DNA of 36,905 nt from RUG11894 sp964344335 (GTDB lineage: Bacteria; Bacillota; Clostridia; Peptostreptococcales; Anaerovoracaceae): positions 1-36,905 of the forward strand of contig CAYFMW010000015.1 in the NCBI GenBank assembly GCA_964344335.1. Direction: 5' to 3'. The notes under the pieces are model-generated. The model searched no databases, was not told the DNA's origin, and worked only from the letters and a program-made list of their open reading frames with translations. A program made the translations under genes and the position numbers. How positions within the stretch are numbered: position 1 is the first letter of the stretch; each line of letters begins with the position of its first letter. Shown here piece by piece: positions 15,530 to 23,764 of the stretch.

Positions 15530-18274
15530 TTAATCTTCGTGCGTCGTAAGTGATTCGTAGAGTTCCGTCGATACGAAGGGTATTATCGATAAAACCAATA
15601 CAGGTATCCACTCTTTAAGGCCCATAAAGGCTATGTCGAAGAGGTTTCTCATGACGGGAACATAGATGACCAGAAGCAGCAGTGCGATTCCTACCAAAAT
15701 CGAGCCGATTATATATTTATTGGTGAACCAACCGATCTGCTTGAGGGAATAGCGGCTACTGCGGGCAGCCATTGCCCTTAAGAGTTCCGCAAGTATCAAG
15801 GTTGCAAATGCCAGTGTTCTCCCCTGAGCGAGCATCTGTCCGGGTTCCATTCCTTTTCCGAAGTAGTAATAACCGATTGAGAATGCACCCAGAGTTGCGA
15901 CACCGATTGCAATGGCCTGAACTATTATCGAACGCATCATATCTTTGTCGATTATGGGTTCGTTCGGGTTGCGAGGATGATGTTTCATAATATCCGGTTC
16001 ACCGGGCTCCATTCCGAGCGCAAGGGCGGGCAAGGAGTCGGTAACGAGGTTTAGCCACAGCAACATTATGGGTGACAGCGGTACAGGGAATGTGTGAGAT
16101 GAACCCGATGCTATCATAATAATATCTATTATCATGGCAACGGCGATTACCAGAACCTCTCCGACATTGCAGGAGAGAAGGAAGTTGATAAACTTTTTGA
16201 TATTGGCGAATATTATCCTTCCTTCTTCGACTGCTCCGACTATAGTCGCGAAGTTATCGTCGGTGAGTATAACATCCGCGGTATTCTTTGCGACATCCGT
16301 TCCGGTGATGCCCATGGATATACCGATATCGGCCTTCTTTATGGCCGGGGCGTCGTTTACGCCATCGCCTGTCATGGCGACTATCTCTCCGTTGGCCTTA
16401 AGAGCATCGACAATTTGAACCTTATTTTCGGGAGAGACTCTGGCAAAGACCTTTTTCTCTTTGACAACTTCCTGCATCTCCTCAAGCGACATCCCATTCA
16501 GCTGAGCGCCTATAATAGTCTCTTCGTAGCTGTCTGCGATTCCGAGTTCCCTTCCGATTGCAAGGGCGGTTTCGAGGTAGTCTCCTGTTATCATCAATGT
16601 CTTTATGCCGGCGGTCTTTGTCGTTGCTATCGCATCCTTGACTTCGGGGCGCGGCGGGTCGATCATTCCTGTGAGGCCTGCGAATATCATGCCTCTTTCG
16701 ATATTTTCAGGGGTCATGTTCTTCTTTTCGGGGAGTTCATCCCAGACCCTGTATGCGTAAGCAAGGCAGCGCAGAGCGCTTCTGGAGAATTCGTTGTTTA
16801 TGTCCAGTGCCCTGTTTTTAAGGTCGGGGGTGAATTCGACAACATATCCGTTAAAAAGAGCATAATCGCAGTTGGAAATTATGATGTCCGGAGCTCCCTT
16901 AGTAAAGGAGGCGACCTTTCCTTCGAAGAAATTCGAATTGAAGGTGGTCATCATCTTACGGGTGGAGTCGAAAGGTATCTCGTCGAGCCGTGGAATTTCT
17001 TCGTTCAGGCGTTCGGGGAAGAGACCGGCCTTAGATGCCATCGTAAGCAGTGCACCTTCCGTGGGATCTCCCAGGCAGTCGTACACTCCGTTTTCCTCGC
17101 TTATCTTTGCATCGTTGTCGCAGACGGCTATCGCGAGCATGGTCCTGAGATTTTCGTCCTCGGCCGCGTTTATTCCTCTTCCCTCAAAGCTTATCTCGCC
17201 GTTTGGTGCATAACCGGTTCCGGAGACTTCGTATACTTTTCCATTATTGTAGATTCTTGTTACTGTCATCTCGTTCTGGGTAAGTGTTCCCGTCTTGTCG
17301 GAGCAAATTACCGTAGTCGTACCGAGCGTCTCTACTGAGAGGAGTTTTTTCACTATGGCATGGCGTTGAGCCATCCGGTTCATTCCTATTGCGAGAACTA
17401 TGGTGACTACTGCAGTCATACCTTCGGGGATAGCCGCGACCGCAAGCGATATGGATGTCATAATTATTTCCACAAGCTCGTTGCCGGCGACCAGGCCCAG
17501 CAATGCTACGACGACGCTGACGCCGATTATAAGTTTGCCGAGTTGTCCCGACAAAACGGCGAGTTTCTTTTGAAGGGGAGTGGGTTCCTCCTCGTAACTT
17601 TGGATGGTGGTGGCAATTTTGCCTATCTCCGTTTCCTTTCCGGTAGCGGTCACCAGGCCGCTGCCGTGTCCGTAGGTGACTATTGTGGAAGAGTACGCGA
17701 AATTCGCCCGATCTCCGATGCCGCGCTCGTTATTATAAACGACTTCTGCATCCTTCTCGACAGCAACCGATTCTCCTGTGAAAGAGCTCTCGTCTATCTG
17801 AAGGTTTGAGGAAGTGATGAGGCGCAGATCCGCAGGAACTATGCTTCCGGTCTCCAATATCACCATATCTCCGGGTACGAGCTGGTCGGACTTTATTGAA
17901 ATTACCTTGCCGCCTCGAATAACCTGAGCATTTGGTGAGCTCATCTTTTGCAGTGCAGCGACCGCATCCTCCGCCTTGCCTTCCTGATAAATCGAAAGCA
18001 TCGCATTGAGTACTACGATAGCGATAATCAACAGGGATTCCACCTTGTCTCCGGTGAACATCGAAAGAATCGCCGCGACAATCAGGATGATTACCAGAGG
18101 ATCTTTGAACTGATCGATTATTTTTTCGATGAGAGGCTTTTTCTTACTCTCTTCCAGTCTGTTCGGCCCGAGCCTCTCGAGTCGCCTTTGGGCCTCTTCA
18201 GCGGAAAGTCCGCTCTCCAGATTTGTTTCGAACTGCCTAGCGACAGCCGCGGGCGAAGATTGATACCATTTCAT
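15530..18274 (-). CDS. Calcium-transporting P-type ATPase (P2A, SERCA-like)
   Basis: A 914-residue cation pump of full family length. The phosphorylated Asp is D326 in CSDKTGTLT; TGES is at 166-169; the hinge is MTGDGVNDAPAIKKADIG. Ion-site residues typical of Ca2+-ATPases are present: IPEG at about 282-285 and NLVTDSLPALALG in helix 6. There are ten predicted membrane helices and a cation-ATPase N-domain at the start. It exports Ca2+ from the cytosol using ATP. The start at 18274 is set by GAGGAAG; a longer upstream reading has no ribosome site and poor composition. Monocistronic, with its own promoter at 18352-18379. Mn2+ transport is a less likely alternative. Confidence 0.93.
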   Translation of the reverse strand: MKWYQSSPAAVARQFETNLESGLSAEEAQRRLERLGPNRLEESKKKPLIEKIIDQFKDPLVIILIVAAILSMFTGDKVESLLIIAIVVLNAMLSIYQEGKAEDAVAALQKMSSPNAQVIRGGKVISIKSDQLVPGDMVILETGSIVPADLRLITSSNLQIDESSFTGESVAVEKDAEVVYNNERGIGDRANFAYSSTIVTYGHGSGLVTATGKETEIGKIATTIQSYEEEPTPLQKKLAVLSGQLGKLIIGVSVVVALLGLVAGNELVEIIMTSISLAVAAIPEGMTAVVTIVLAIGMNRMAQRHAIVKKLLSVETLGTTTVICSDKTGTLTQNEMTVTRIYNNGKVYEVSGTGYAPNGEISFEGRGINAAEDENLRTMLAIAVCDNDAKISEENGVYDCLGDPTEGALLTMASKAGLFPERLNEEIPRLDEIPFDSTRKMMTTFNSNFFEGKVASFTKGAPDIIISNCDYALFNGYVVEFTPDLKNRALDINNEFSRSALRCLAYAYRVWDELPEKKNMTPENIERGMIFAGLTGMIDPPRPEVKDAIATTKTAGIKTLMITGDYLETALAIGRELGIADSYEETIIGAQLNGMSLEEMQEVVKEKKVFARVSPENKVQIVDALKANGEIVAMTGDGVNDAPAIKKADIGISMGITGTDVAKNTADVILTDDNFATIVGAVEEGRIIFANIKKFINFLLSCNVGEVLVIAVAMIIDIIMIASGSSHTFPVPLSPIMLLWLNLVTDSLPALALGMEPGEPDIMKHHPRNPNEPIIDKDMMRSIIVQAIAIGVATLGAFSIGYYYFGKGMEPGQMLAQGRTLAFATLILAELLRAMAARSSRYSLKQIGWFTNKYIIGSILVGIALLLLVIYVPVMRNLFDIAFMGLKEWIPVLVLSIIPFVSTELYESLTTHED

Positions 18275-18351
18275 AGTGACTTCCTCTATAGAATAAAATG
18301 ACGAAAAAAAATAAAGTGATACATGCCAAGATAGATTATGCAAGTGAAATA

Positions 18352-18379
18352 ATTATATCACTATTTTTCATGAGCACAA
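18352..18379 (-). promoter_or_regulatory. Promoter of the calcium ATPase
   Basis: Minus strand TTGTGC (plus 18374-18379), 16-nt spacer, TATAAT (plus ATTATA 18352-18357), about 75 nt before the ATG. Confidence 0.6.
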
Positions 18380-18615
18380 TAGTTGATAATTCATATAAAT
18401 TGAATAATTATGTATTTTTTTTATGCAAGTTATCATTTTTTTTAACATTTGTTAAGTATTTTTAAGATTTGATTTTGAGTGGTATGAATTATTTAACTGA
18501 TAAAAAATCAATAGGGATAGGGCATTTTTAATGGAGCAGGGAATTGCAGATATAAATAATCAATCTATGACAGACAAAGATATAGATTATATAGAAATAA
18601 TAACATTCTGTTAAT
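18380..18615. other. AT-rich intergenic stretch without a gene
   Basis: The sequence is markedly AT-richer than its surroundings, with runs of T (around 18414 and 18437) and no convincing ribosome site followed by coding sequence. It separates the ATPase promoter from a histidine kinase fragment and probably includes decayed upstream sequence of that gene. Confidence 0.5.
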
Positions 18616-18835
18616 ATGCTCTTTGCTTCGATTGCCCACGACATGAAGACGCCCATGACTTCAATTCTAGGATATTCGAGAGCATTGCGCGACGGGATGA
18701 TTCCGCCCGAGCAGCAAGGGGAGTGCTTCGCTCTAATCGCCCGGAAGGCGGGGGAGATGAACACCCTGCTTGAGGATATGTTTGAATACAGCAAGAGAAG
18801 TTCGGAAGATTTTCCTCTGCAGCTTGAGTGCTGTG
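18616..18835 (+). pseudogene. Sensor histidine kinase fragment (HisKA dimerisation domain only)
   Basis: The frame encodes one recognisable HisKA unit: FASIAHDMKTPMTSILGYSR with the phospho-accepting His in the AHDMKTP box, then the second helix of the dimerisation hairpin, EMNTLLEDMFEYSKR. There is no sensor domain before it; the sequence upstream of 18616 is AT-rich. The HATPase domain is missing after residue 74, where the reading passes into the promoter region of the next gene. It is cut at both ends and has no partner response regulator. A remnant, not a functional kinase. Confidence 0.72.
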
Positions 18836-18883
18836 ATTTTCTTTTCGCCTATGGTAGAATAGCCCCCATCGGAGGCTGATACA

Positions 18884-19609
18884 GTGATAGGAATAGGAAC
18901 GATAATAAATACGGTCGGAGTTGTAATCGGAGGCATCGTCGGAATGCTCTTCGGCAACCTGCTTAAGGAAAAGCACCGCGATGCCCTTCGCGTGGCGATA
19001 GGCCTGTGCGTGCTCTTTCTTGGAACTTCCGGAGTTATGGAACAATTGCTCAAGACCGGCGAAGGAATCTCGGCTGCCGGCAGGAGCATGGTTATGACGG
19101 GCTGTATGGCTCTTGGGACTTTGTGTGGCGAGATAATAGATATAGATCGCGGTTTTGAAAAATTCGCCGAATGGCTTAAGAAGAAGAGCGGCAATGCGAA
19201 CGATCCTCAGTTTGTCGCTGCCTTTTTGACTGCAACCCTCACCGTTTGCGTAGGGGCAATGGCGATTATGGGAGCCATTAAGGACGGGCTTGCCGGTGAC
19301 TGGTCGCTGCTCGCTACGAAGACCCTCCTCGACTTCGTAACCATAATGATAATGACATCTTCCCTCGGCAAGGGCTGCATATTCAGCGCAATTCCGATGT
19401 TTGTCTATCAGGGGGTACTGACACTCTTGGCGTCTCTTATTAAGCCAGTTTTTACACCTCTGGCTATGGATTATCTCTCCCTCGTGGGCTCGGTACTGAT
19501 TTTCTGCATAGGATTCAATATGATATGGGACAAGAAGATACGCATTGCGAATATGCTTCCGGCTATAGTTTTAGCAGTGCTGGCAGCCTTTCTCCCTTTC
19601 AAGTTTTAA
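18884..19609 (+). CDS. DUF554 family membrane protein
   Basis: A 241-residue polytopic membrane protein, normal length for DUF554 (YdfK/YqgA-like). The family signature GTIINTVGVVIGGIVGMLFG opens the protein, followed by AIGLCVLFLG and a GDWSLLATKTLLDFV segment. Six or seven membrane helices are visible. Translation starts at GTG 18884: GGAGG lies 8 nt upstream and the family begins exactly there. TAGAAT preceded by TGG at about 18851-18859 is a possible extended -10. The function of the family is not established; a transport role is often assumed. It stands alone, flanked by two gene fragments. Confidence 0.88.
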   Translation: MIGIGTIINTVGVVIGGIVGMLFGNLLKEKHRDALRVAIGLCVLFLGTSGVMEQLLKTGEGISAAGRSMVMTGCMALGTLCGEIIDIDRGFEKFAEWLKKKSGNANDPQFVAAFLTATLTVCVGAMAIMGAIKDGLAGDWSLLATKTLLDFVTIMIMTSSLGKGCIFSAIPMFVYQGVLTLLASLIKPVFTPLAMDYLSLVGSVLIFCIGFNMIWDKKIRIANMLPAIVLAVLAAFLPFKF

Positions 19610-19619
19610 TAAAACAAAA

Positions 19620-19639
19620 CCACCCGCCTTTGCGGGTGG
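19620..19639 (-). terminator. Rho-independent terminator
   Basis: CCACCCGC (19620-19627), loop CTTT, GCGGGTGG (19632-19639). On the minus strand it is followed by TTTTGTTTTATT, a good U-run, so it belongs to the truncated ABC-2 permease gene. It may also slow plus-strand transcription from the DUF554 gene. Confidence 0.75.
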
Positions 19640-19680
19640 CCGTGAAGCTCGAAGCTTCGGAGGAAAATATATGTAAAAGC

Positions 19681-19962
19681 TTACGCTAATTGCGCTTTTG
19701 AATTTTTCGAATGTCTAATCAACAGGGTAATGACAAAGTACAGCAGCCCCATTCCCGCCATGATGAGCAGTCCCGTGTAATAGGGCTGCAGCGATCTTCC
19801 ACCGACGATTGCGCCGTGAAGTTCCACCTGATTTTTAACATCCCAGTAGGGCGGGAATATCTTAGAGAAGCGGTGAAAGGGACCCCAGAGGAAGTCTGCG
19901 GGAACGAATATGCCTGACGAGAATGCTATCAGGAGACTCAATATCGTGGAAAAGAAGCTCAT
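19681..19962 (-). pseudogene. ABC-2 type permease, C-terminal fragment
   Basis: The last ~93 residues of an ABC-2 membrane permease: FFSTILSLLIAFSSGIFVP (a typical penultimate helix with the FxSGxxxP motif), a periplasmic stretch with PPYW, and a final helix ending in a basic tail. The same frame is open only a further 39 bases upstream before a TAA, and the sequence there is not permease-like. Four membrane helices expected upstream are missing, as is any ATPase partner. It retains its terminator. A 5'-deleted remnant, though the final part of a split gene elsewhere cannot be excluded. Confidence 0.65.
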
Positions 19963-20122
19963 CGCGCCTTTTGATATTATAAAAAGCGAACAAGTTTCTT
20001 AGCAATAAACTTCATGTAAAATTACAGTAAATTTAAGGTAATTAAAAAATGGAGGCTTTAAAAGCCTTGACAAGCCTAGTTTCGAGAATACTCGACGATT
20101 TTTACTGTTGTGAAATTTTATG

Positions 20123-20149
20123 TTGATTCGTTGTAATTTTTGCTATAAT
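20123..20149 (+). promoter_or_regulatory. Extended -10 promoter of the epimerase gene
   Basis: TTGATT (20123-20128), 15-nt spacer, TGC-TATAAT (20144-20149). About 100 nt of leader follow before the ATG, with a CTGCTC/GAGCAG hairpin near 20212-20235 and no clear ribosome site close to the ATG. Confidence 0.6.
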
Positions 20150-20254
20150 TAATATTATATTTAAAGAAATAAGAGAGCAAAACTGCCCGATTGGACGCGG
20201 GAGAAAGGAAAATCTGCTCGGAAACTGAGATGAGCAGGTGTCGGCACATGATTT

Positions 20255-21244
20255 ATGAGTAAGCTTTATCTTCTTACCGGGGGGACAGGGCACCTTGGAA
20301 CCGTATTGATTTCCAGGCTTCTTGAGCGCAAGGAAAAAGTAAGAGCCCTTGTGCTTCCTTCCGAAAAGGATCTCATCAAAGGTGATGTTGAGATTTGCAT
20401 AGGAAATGTTACCGACAGGGATTCCCTGAAGGAGTTTTTTCAGATTGCCGGCTATAGCAGCGTCACTTTAATCCATTGCGCGGGAATAGTCAGCATAGCT
20501 TCCAAGTCGAGCAAGGCTCTCTGGCCCGTAAATGTCAACGGCACTGCCAACATTATGCAGATGGCTCTGGAGAACCATATAGACAGGGTGATATATGTCA
20601 GTTCGGTTCATGCTATCCCCGAGAAGCCTTATCCGGAGATAACGACGGAAGTCGATTATTTTAATCCGGAAGAAGTGGAGGGTCTTTACGCAAAATCCAA
20701 GGCGGAGGGGGGGCGCATAGCTCTAGAATATTCCCGAAAAGGCCTGAATGTGAGCATTGTTCACCCTTCAGGAATGATAGGCCCCGGGGATTTATACAAG
20801 AAAAATCATGCCATAACCAGCATCAGGGCGATGGCATCAGGCCTCATACCCTGCGGGCTTACGGGTGGTTATGATTTTGTGGATTCGAGGGATGTTGCGG
20901 ACGGAATTCTGGCCTGCGAGGAGCTCGGCAAGAAGGGTGAATGCTATATCCTCAGCGGAGAATATATAACTATAAAAGATTTAGTCAATATAGCAAGAAA
21001 GATTAAAGGCAAGGGTCTGGTGAACTTCGTATTCCCGCGCGGATTTGTTGAGGGAATTGCTCCGCTCGTCGAAAAAATCTGCAACTTTTTCGGCAACCGC
21101 GCTCCCATCATCACTCCGTATTCGATAGGCACATTGCAGACGAATGTCCGCTTTTCTCATCAGAAGGCGACGGATACTTTCGGGTATAATCCTCGAGATA
21201 TCGAGGAAGCCGTGAAGGGTTCCCTGGATCAAAAAATTATTTGA
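20255..21244 (+). CDS. NAD(P)-dependent epimerase/reductase (extended SDR)
   Basis: A 329-residue short-chain dehydrogenase/reductase of the extended type. The nucleotide motif is TGGTGHLG at residues 7-14. The active-site Tyr-Lys pair is in YAKSKAEG near residue 147, with Ser in the preceding VSSVHAIP strand. The PSGMIGPGD segment after it is typical of dihydroflavonol-reductase-like and sugar epimerase members. It acts in the cytoplasm on a hydroxy or keto group; the substrate cannot be told. No good Shine-Dalgarno lies within 12 nt of ATG 20255; AGGTG is about 15 nt away. The gene ends base-to-base against the convergent thioesterase gene. Confidence 0.82.
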   Translation: MSKLYLLTGGTGHLGTVLISRLLERKEKVRALVLPSEKDLIKGDVEICIGNVTDRDSLKEFFQIAGYSSVTLIHCAGIVSIASKSSKALWPVNVNGTANIMQMALENHIDRVIYVSSVHAIPEKPYPEITTEVDYFNPEEVEGLYAKSKAEGGRIALEYSRKGLNVSIVHPSGMIGPGDLYKKNHAITSIRAMASGLIPCGLTGGYDFVDSRDVADGILACEELGKKGECYILSGEYITIKDLVNIARKIKGKGLVNFVFPRGFVEGIAPLVEKICNFFGNRAPIITPYSIGTLQTNVRFSHQKATDTFGYNPRDIEEAVKGSLDQKII

Positions 21245-21991
21245 TTAGACCCTTGATATTCCCAACTCGCAGCTCAGGCTCTTATCGCCTCCGGAAAGAT
21301 AAGTCTCGAAGAAGTAGCTGTCCGCTTCCTTCGCACATTTTATCGTAATCGTTTCTCCGAGCGAGGCTTCCTTTGCGTAATGTATGCGCGCTTTGTCCAC
21401 GAAATATTCGCCGTTTTCGAGCAGCTCCGGGATATAGTTGCATAGGATATCCAGATAATAAGTGTTGTTTATATGGCCGTTATAATCGCAGTCTCTGAGT
21501 TCTACTCTGTGCTCGGCGATGCTTTGCATTTTATCGCTTGCCGGCTTCGGAATTCTGAATTTTCCGGAGAAGAGTTCTTCGTAGGGGCCGCTGTTGTAGT
21601 TGGACCAGTCCACAGTATCCGTGCGCAGGAGCTTCCTTTCCTCCAGATCGACCATTGCCCAGATTGAGCTGGCTGCAGCGATTTTTATTCCTTTCCTATA
21701 CATTTCGTAGCAGCGCTTGGTGACGACGGGGCTGTCGTTGAAACAGGCCCAGGTTTGAATTTCAACATCTTCTTCGAGCATAGGGCTTTCGCGGACTACC
21801 ATGTCCAGGCGGGATAGTACCAGTACAATACCTTCGTCAAGAAGTTCGGCATAGCTCGGTTTGCATAAATTCATGTTCAGAGAGCCCGCTTCCTGAAACG
21901 CCCTCAGTATTCCGCCTATGCTGCCTCGTCTGGCGATGTCCACATTGTATGTGTTCATGTAAGTGCTTCTTTTAAATCTATAATCTTCCAT
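21245..21991 (-). CDS. Acyl-ACP thioesterase
   Basis: A 248-residue double-hotdog thioesterase (PF01643 type) that releases fatty acids from acyl carrier protein in the cytoplasm. The first hotdog covers about residues 1-130, with an ASSIWAMVDLEERKL core. The second has the signature ELRDCDYNGHINNTYYLDIL near residues 165-185, carrying the conserved Asp, Asn and His. Start at 21991 is fixed by AAGGGG 5 nt upstream; another ATG at 22006 has no ribosome site. Its stop codon touches the stop of the convergent epimerase gene. No fatty acid synthesis genes lie nearby in this window. Confidence 0.85.
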   Translation of the reverse strand: MEDYRFKRSTYMNTYNVDIARRGSIGGILRAFQEAGSLNMNLCKPSYAELLDEGIVLVLSRLDMVVRESPMLEEDVEIQTWACFNDSPVVTKRCYEMYRKGIKIAAASSIWAMVDLEERKLLRTDTVDWSNYNSGPYEELFSGKFRIPKPASDKMQSIAEHRVELRDCDYNGHINNTYYLDILCNYIPELLENGEYFVDKARIHYAKEASLGETITIKCAKEADSYFFETYLSGGDKSLSCELGISRV

Positions 21992-22030
21992 CTTTTCCCC
22001 TTGCATTCGTTGGAATATTCATTAAAATAA

Positions 22031-22063
22031 TATAATATATTATATACCCGTTTGCGGGTTTTT
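22031..22063 (+). terminator. Short hairpin with T-run next to an AT palindrome
   Basis: ACCCG-TTTG-CGGGT (22046-22059) is followed by TTTT, giving a minimal terminator on the plus strand. Just before it is the 14-bp palindrome TATAATATATTATA (22031-22044), which on the minus strand could serve as -10 region for the thioesterase. The plus-strand transcript it would stop is unclear. Confidence 0.4.
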
Positions 22064-22146
22064 CAAATTAGCGCCTCTTTAATCGGAGCGCCGGGCCATA
22101 GAGGGCCATATATTTACCGAAACAGTGTTGCAAGGATAAAAGATAG

Positions 22147-22725
22147 ATGAATTCAATTTACAAATATGCAGATAAGAGCGAGTTGATTATGGAGACGGAA
22201 AGACTGATTATACGCCGGTCGATCTTCGAGGATTGTGTCCGCTTTGCCCAAATGGAGACGAGCGAAGGCGTGAGGGCCGGCTTTACTATGAATCGCGACT
22301 GGGACTACAATAAGATTGCTCCCGATTTTGTCAAGAAATCGATGGACGAAAGCGTGGAGCAGTGGACGATAATATTAAAGGAGAGCGGGGAGATAGTCGG
22401 GCGCGTCGTCGTGACCTGCATAAACAGGGATTACGATTCGCTCGACATCACTCGCATATACATAGGTAAGGAAGAGCTGAGGGGACTAGGGCTCGGCAGC
22501 GAGGCTCTTGAAGCGATGCTCAATCACTATTTTATGGATGAGAATTTTGAGAGAATTACTCTGGACTATCTGACGGGAAATCCCGTAGAAAGTCTTTACA
22601 GGAGGCTGGGCTTCAGATATGAGTGCAGGGCGGTTCATGCCGGCAAGAAGGACGGCGTCTACAAGGACTTGCATAAGCTGGCCATGATAAAATCCGAATA
22701 TCTAAAGATGTGTGGGAATGTCTAA
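22147..22725 (+). CDS. GNAT-family N-acetyltransferase (RimJ/RimL-like)
   Basis: A 192-residue acetyltransferase that uses acetyl-CoA. The METERLIIRRSIFEDC opening is typical of RimJ/RimL-type proteins. The acetyl-CoA pyrophosphate loop is GLGLGSEAL with RITLDYLTGNPVESLYRRLGFRYE after it. ATG 22147 has an AAGGA 11 nt upstream, a little distant; the internal ATG at 22192 starts the conserved domain but has no better site, so I keep the longer form. The next gene starts 8 nt before its stop, implying an operon of two. The acceptor substrate, protein or small molecule, is unknown. Confidence 0.82.
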   Translation: MNSIYKYADKSELIMETERLIIRRSIFEDCVRFAQMETSEGVRAGFTMNRDWDYNKIAPDFVKKSMDESVEQWTIILKESGEIVGRVVVTCINRDYDSLDITRIYIGKEELRGLGLGSEALEAMLNHYFMDENFERITLDYLTGNPVESLYRRLGFRYECRAVHAGKKDGVYKDLHKLAMIKSEYLKMCGNV

Positions 22726-23185
22726 AGAATTCAAGGCGCAGATTAAGGTGAATATTATAAATCGACAGGAGCAGAGACTATATGGACTTTGGGGCTTGGC
22801 TTCGATAAATTCCGAAGGGCTTGAGGAAGAAACTCTCTTTTCACTTTATGCCTCGAAGAGAAAGGACGGAGGAGCCGATGCGCTGTATATGTTCAGGGAA
22901 AGGGTAGACGAAAACGGAAGTTACGAGCTCTTCGTCGGCGGAGAGGAGCCGGGTGAGGAGCTTGAGGCATTGATTATACCCGCGGGTGAGTACGCCTTGA
23001 TAGAGGTTAAGCCGTTCTTGGGCCTCTTTTGGAAGAGGGCGCTGGACTATGCGAGCCGCTTCATCCGCTTTAAATGGACGGAGGCGAGCGGAAGACAGCT
23101 GACAGGCCAGAGGCTGGAGATAAGAAGCTCAAAAGGTGGGGGCGCATGTACCGATAAATTGCAGGTATTATTCATGATTGTGTGA
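22718..23185 (+). CDS. GyrI-like effector-binding domain protein (tentative)
   Basis: A 155-residue soluble protein overlapping the acetyltransferase gene by 8 nt. It contains a middle stretch, YELFVGGEE, then an IIPAGEYALIEVKP segment that looks like the strand pair of stand-alone GyrI/Rob-type ligand-binding domains, plus a Trp- and Arg-rich helical end. No DNA-binding domain is present. Such proteins bind small hydrophobic molecules or gyrase inhibitors. A preceding in-frame GTG at 22712 is possible but ATG 22718 is preferred. The family call rests on one recognised pattern. A run of unknown bases begins 23 nt past the stop. Confidence 0.45.
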   Translation: MSKEFKAQIKVNIINRQEQRLYGLWGLASINSEGLEEETLFSLYASKRKDGGADALYMFRERVDENGSYELFVGGEEPGEELEALIIPAGEYALIEVKPFLGLFWKRALDYASRFIRFKWTEASGRQLTGQRLEIRSSKGGGACTDKLQVLFMIV

Positions 23186-23208
23186 TGTTGTAAAAGGCTC
23201 ATACTTTC

Positions 23209-23308
23209 NNNNNNNNNNNNNNNNNNNNNNNNNNNNNNNNNNNNNNNNNNNNNNNNNNNNNNNNNNNNNNNNNNNNNNNNNNNNNNNNNNNNNNNNNNNN
23301 NNNNNNNN
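23209..23308. other. Scaffold gap of 100 N
   Basis: Exactly 100 unknown bases, the usual placeholder for a gap of unknown length. The GyrI-like gene lies before it and rpmB after it. Confidence 0.99.
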
Positions 23309-23372
23309 TTATGATTTGTATATGCAGTATTCCAATTGATTTAAATATTTTAAATGAGGTGTAAACAATAAA

Positions 23373-23396
23373 AGAGCCGCTCATCAGAGCGGCTTT
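23373..23396 (-). terminator. Rho-independent terminator of rpmB
   Basis: GCCGCTC (23376-23382), loop ATCA, GAGCGGC (23387-23393), with A/T runs on both sides that extend the stem. It lies 18 bases past the rpmB stop on the minus strand. Confidence 0.85.
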
Positions 23397-23413
23397 TTGA
23401 GCGTAAATAAAGA

Positions 23414-23605
23414 TTAGTTTGCCTTCGTGATTCTGCCGGACTTGATGCAGCTGGTGCAGACATTCTTTCTGAGCGTAGCCCCGTTGTCCTCAACTCTGAC
23501 ACGCTGAACATTGGCATTCCATTTTCTTCTGGTATGCCTGTTGGAGTGAGAGACATTATTGCCGGAGCTCTGACCTTTTCCGCATATTTCGCACTTTCTC
23601 GCCAT
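23414..23605 (-). CDS. rpmB: 50S ribosomal protein L28
   Basis: A 63-residue zinc-binding (C+) form of L28. CEICG (residues 5-9) and CTSC near residue 50 form the two zinc knuckles. The middle reads NNVSHSNRHTRRKWNANVQ, the most conserved part of the family. GGAGG is 8 nt before ATG 23605; a TTG two codons upstream is not needed. Transcribed alone on the minus strand and divergent from yloU, the order seen in B. subtilis and many Clostridia. Confidence 0.97.
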   Translation of the reverse strand: MARKCEICGKGQSSGNNVSHSNRHTRRKWNANVQRVRVEDNGATLRKNVCTSCIKSGRITKAN

Positions 23606-23693
23606 TTTCAAAACCTCCTTAAAACCCCGGAAGGGTTGATACTATCGCTTCGAACGCCTTTAAAGGCGACAATTTCAAATTCGCACAGAAGTC

Positions 23694-23740
23694 ATTTTAA
23701 CACAAAGAGGCTTTATGTGCAAGAAATATGGTAATATAAT
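23694..23740. promoter_or_regulatory. Divergent promoters of rpmB and the yloU-recG operon
   Basis: Minus strand: TTGCAC (plus 23717-23722), 17-nt spacer, TAAAAT (plus 23694-23699), serving rpmB through a leader of about 85 nt that contains the palindrome CGCCTTTAAAGGCG (near 23655). Plus strand: TATAAT at 23735-23740 with a poor -35 (TTTATG), serving yloU. Confidence 0.7.
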
Positions 23741-23764
23741 TTATAAAAAAGGGAGGTGCTTCCG

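Noticed and set aside
16415..17338. 307-codon plus-strand frame inside the calcium ATPase gene
   Set aside because: It is antisense to conserved ATPase sequence, has no ribosome site and is a mirror of its codon use.
20161..20254. Cobalamin or T-box riboswitch in the epimerase leader
   Set aside because: None of the conserved core sequences of those classes could be found.
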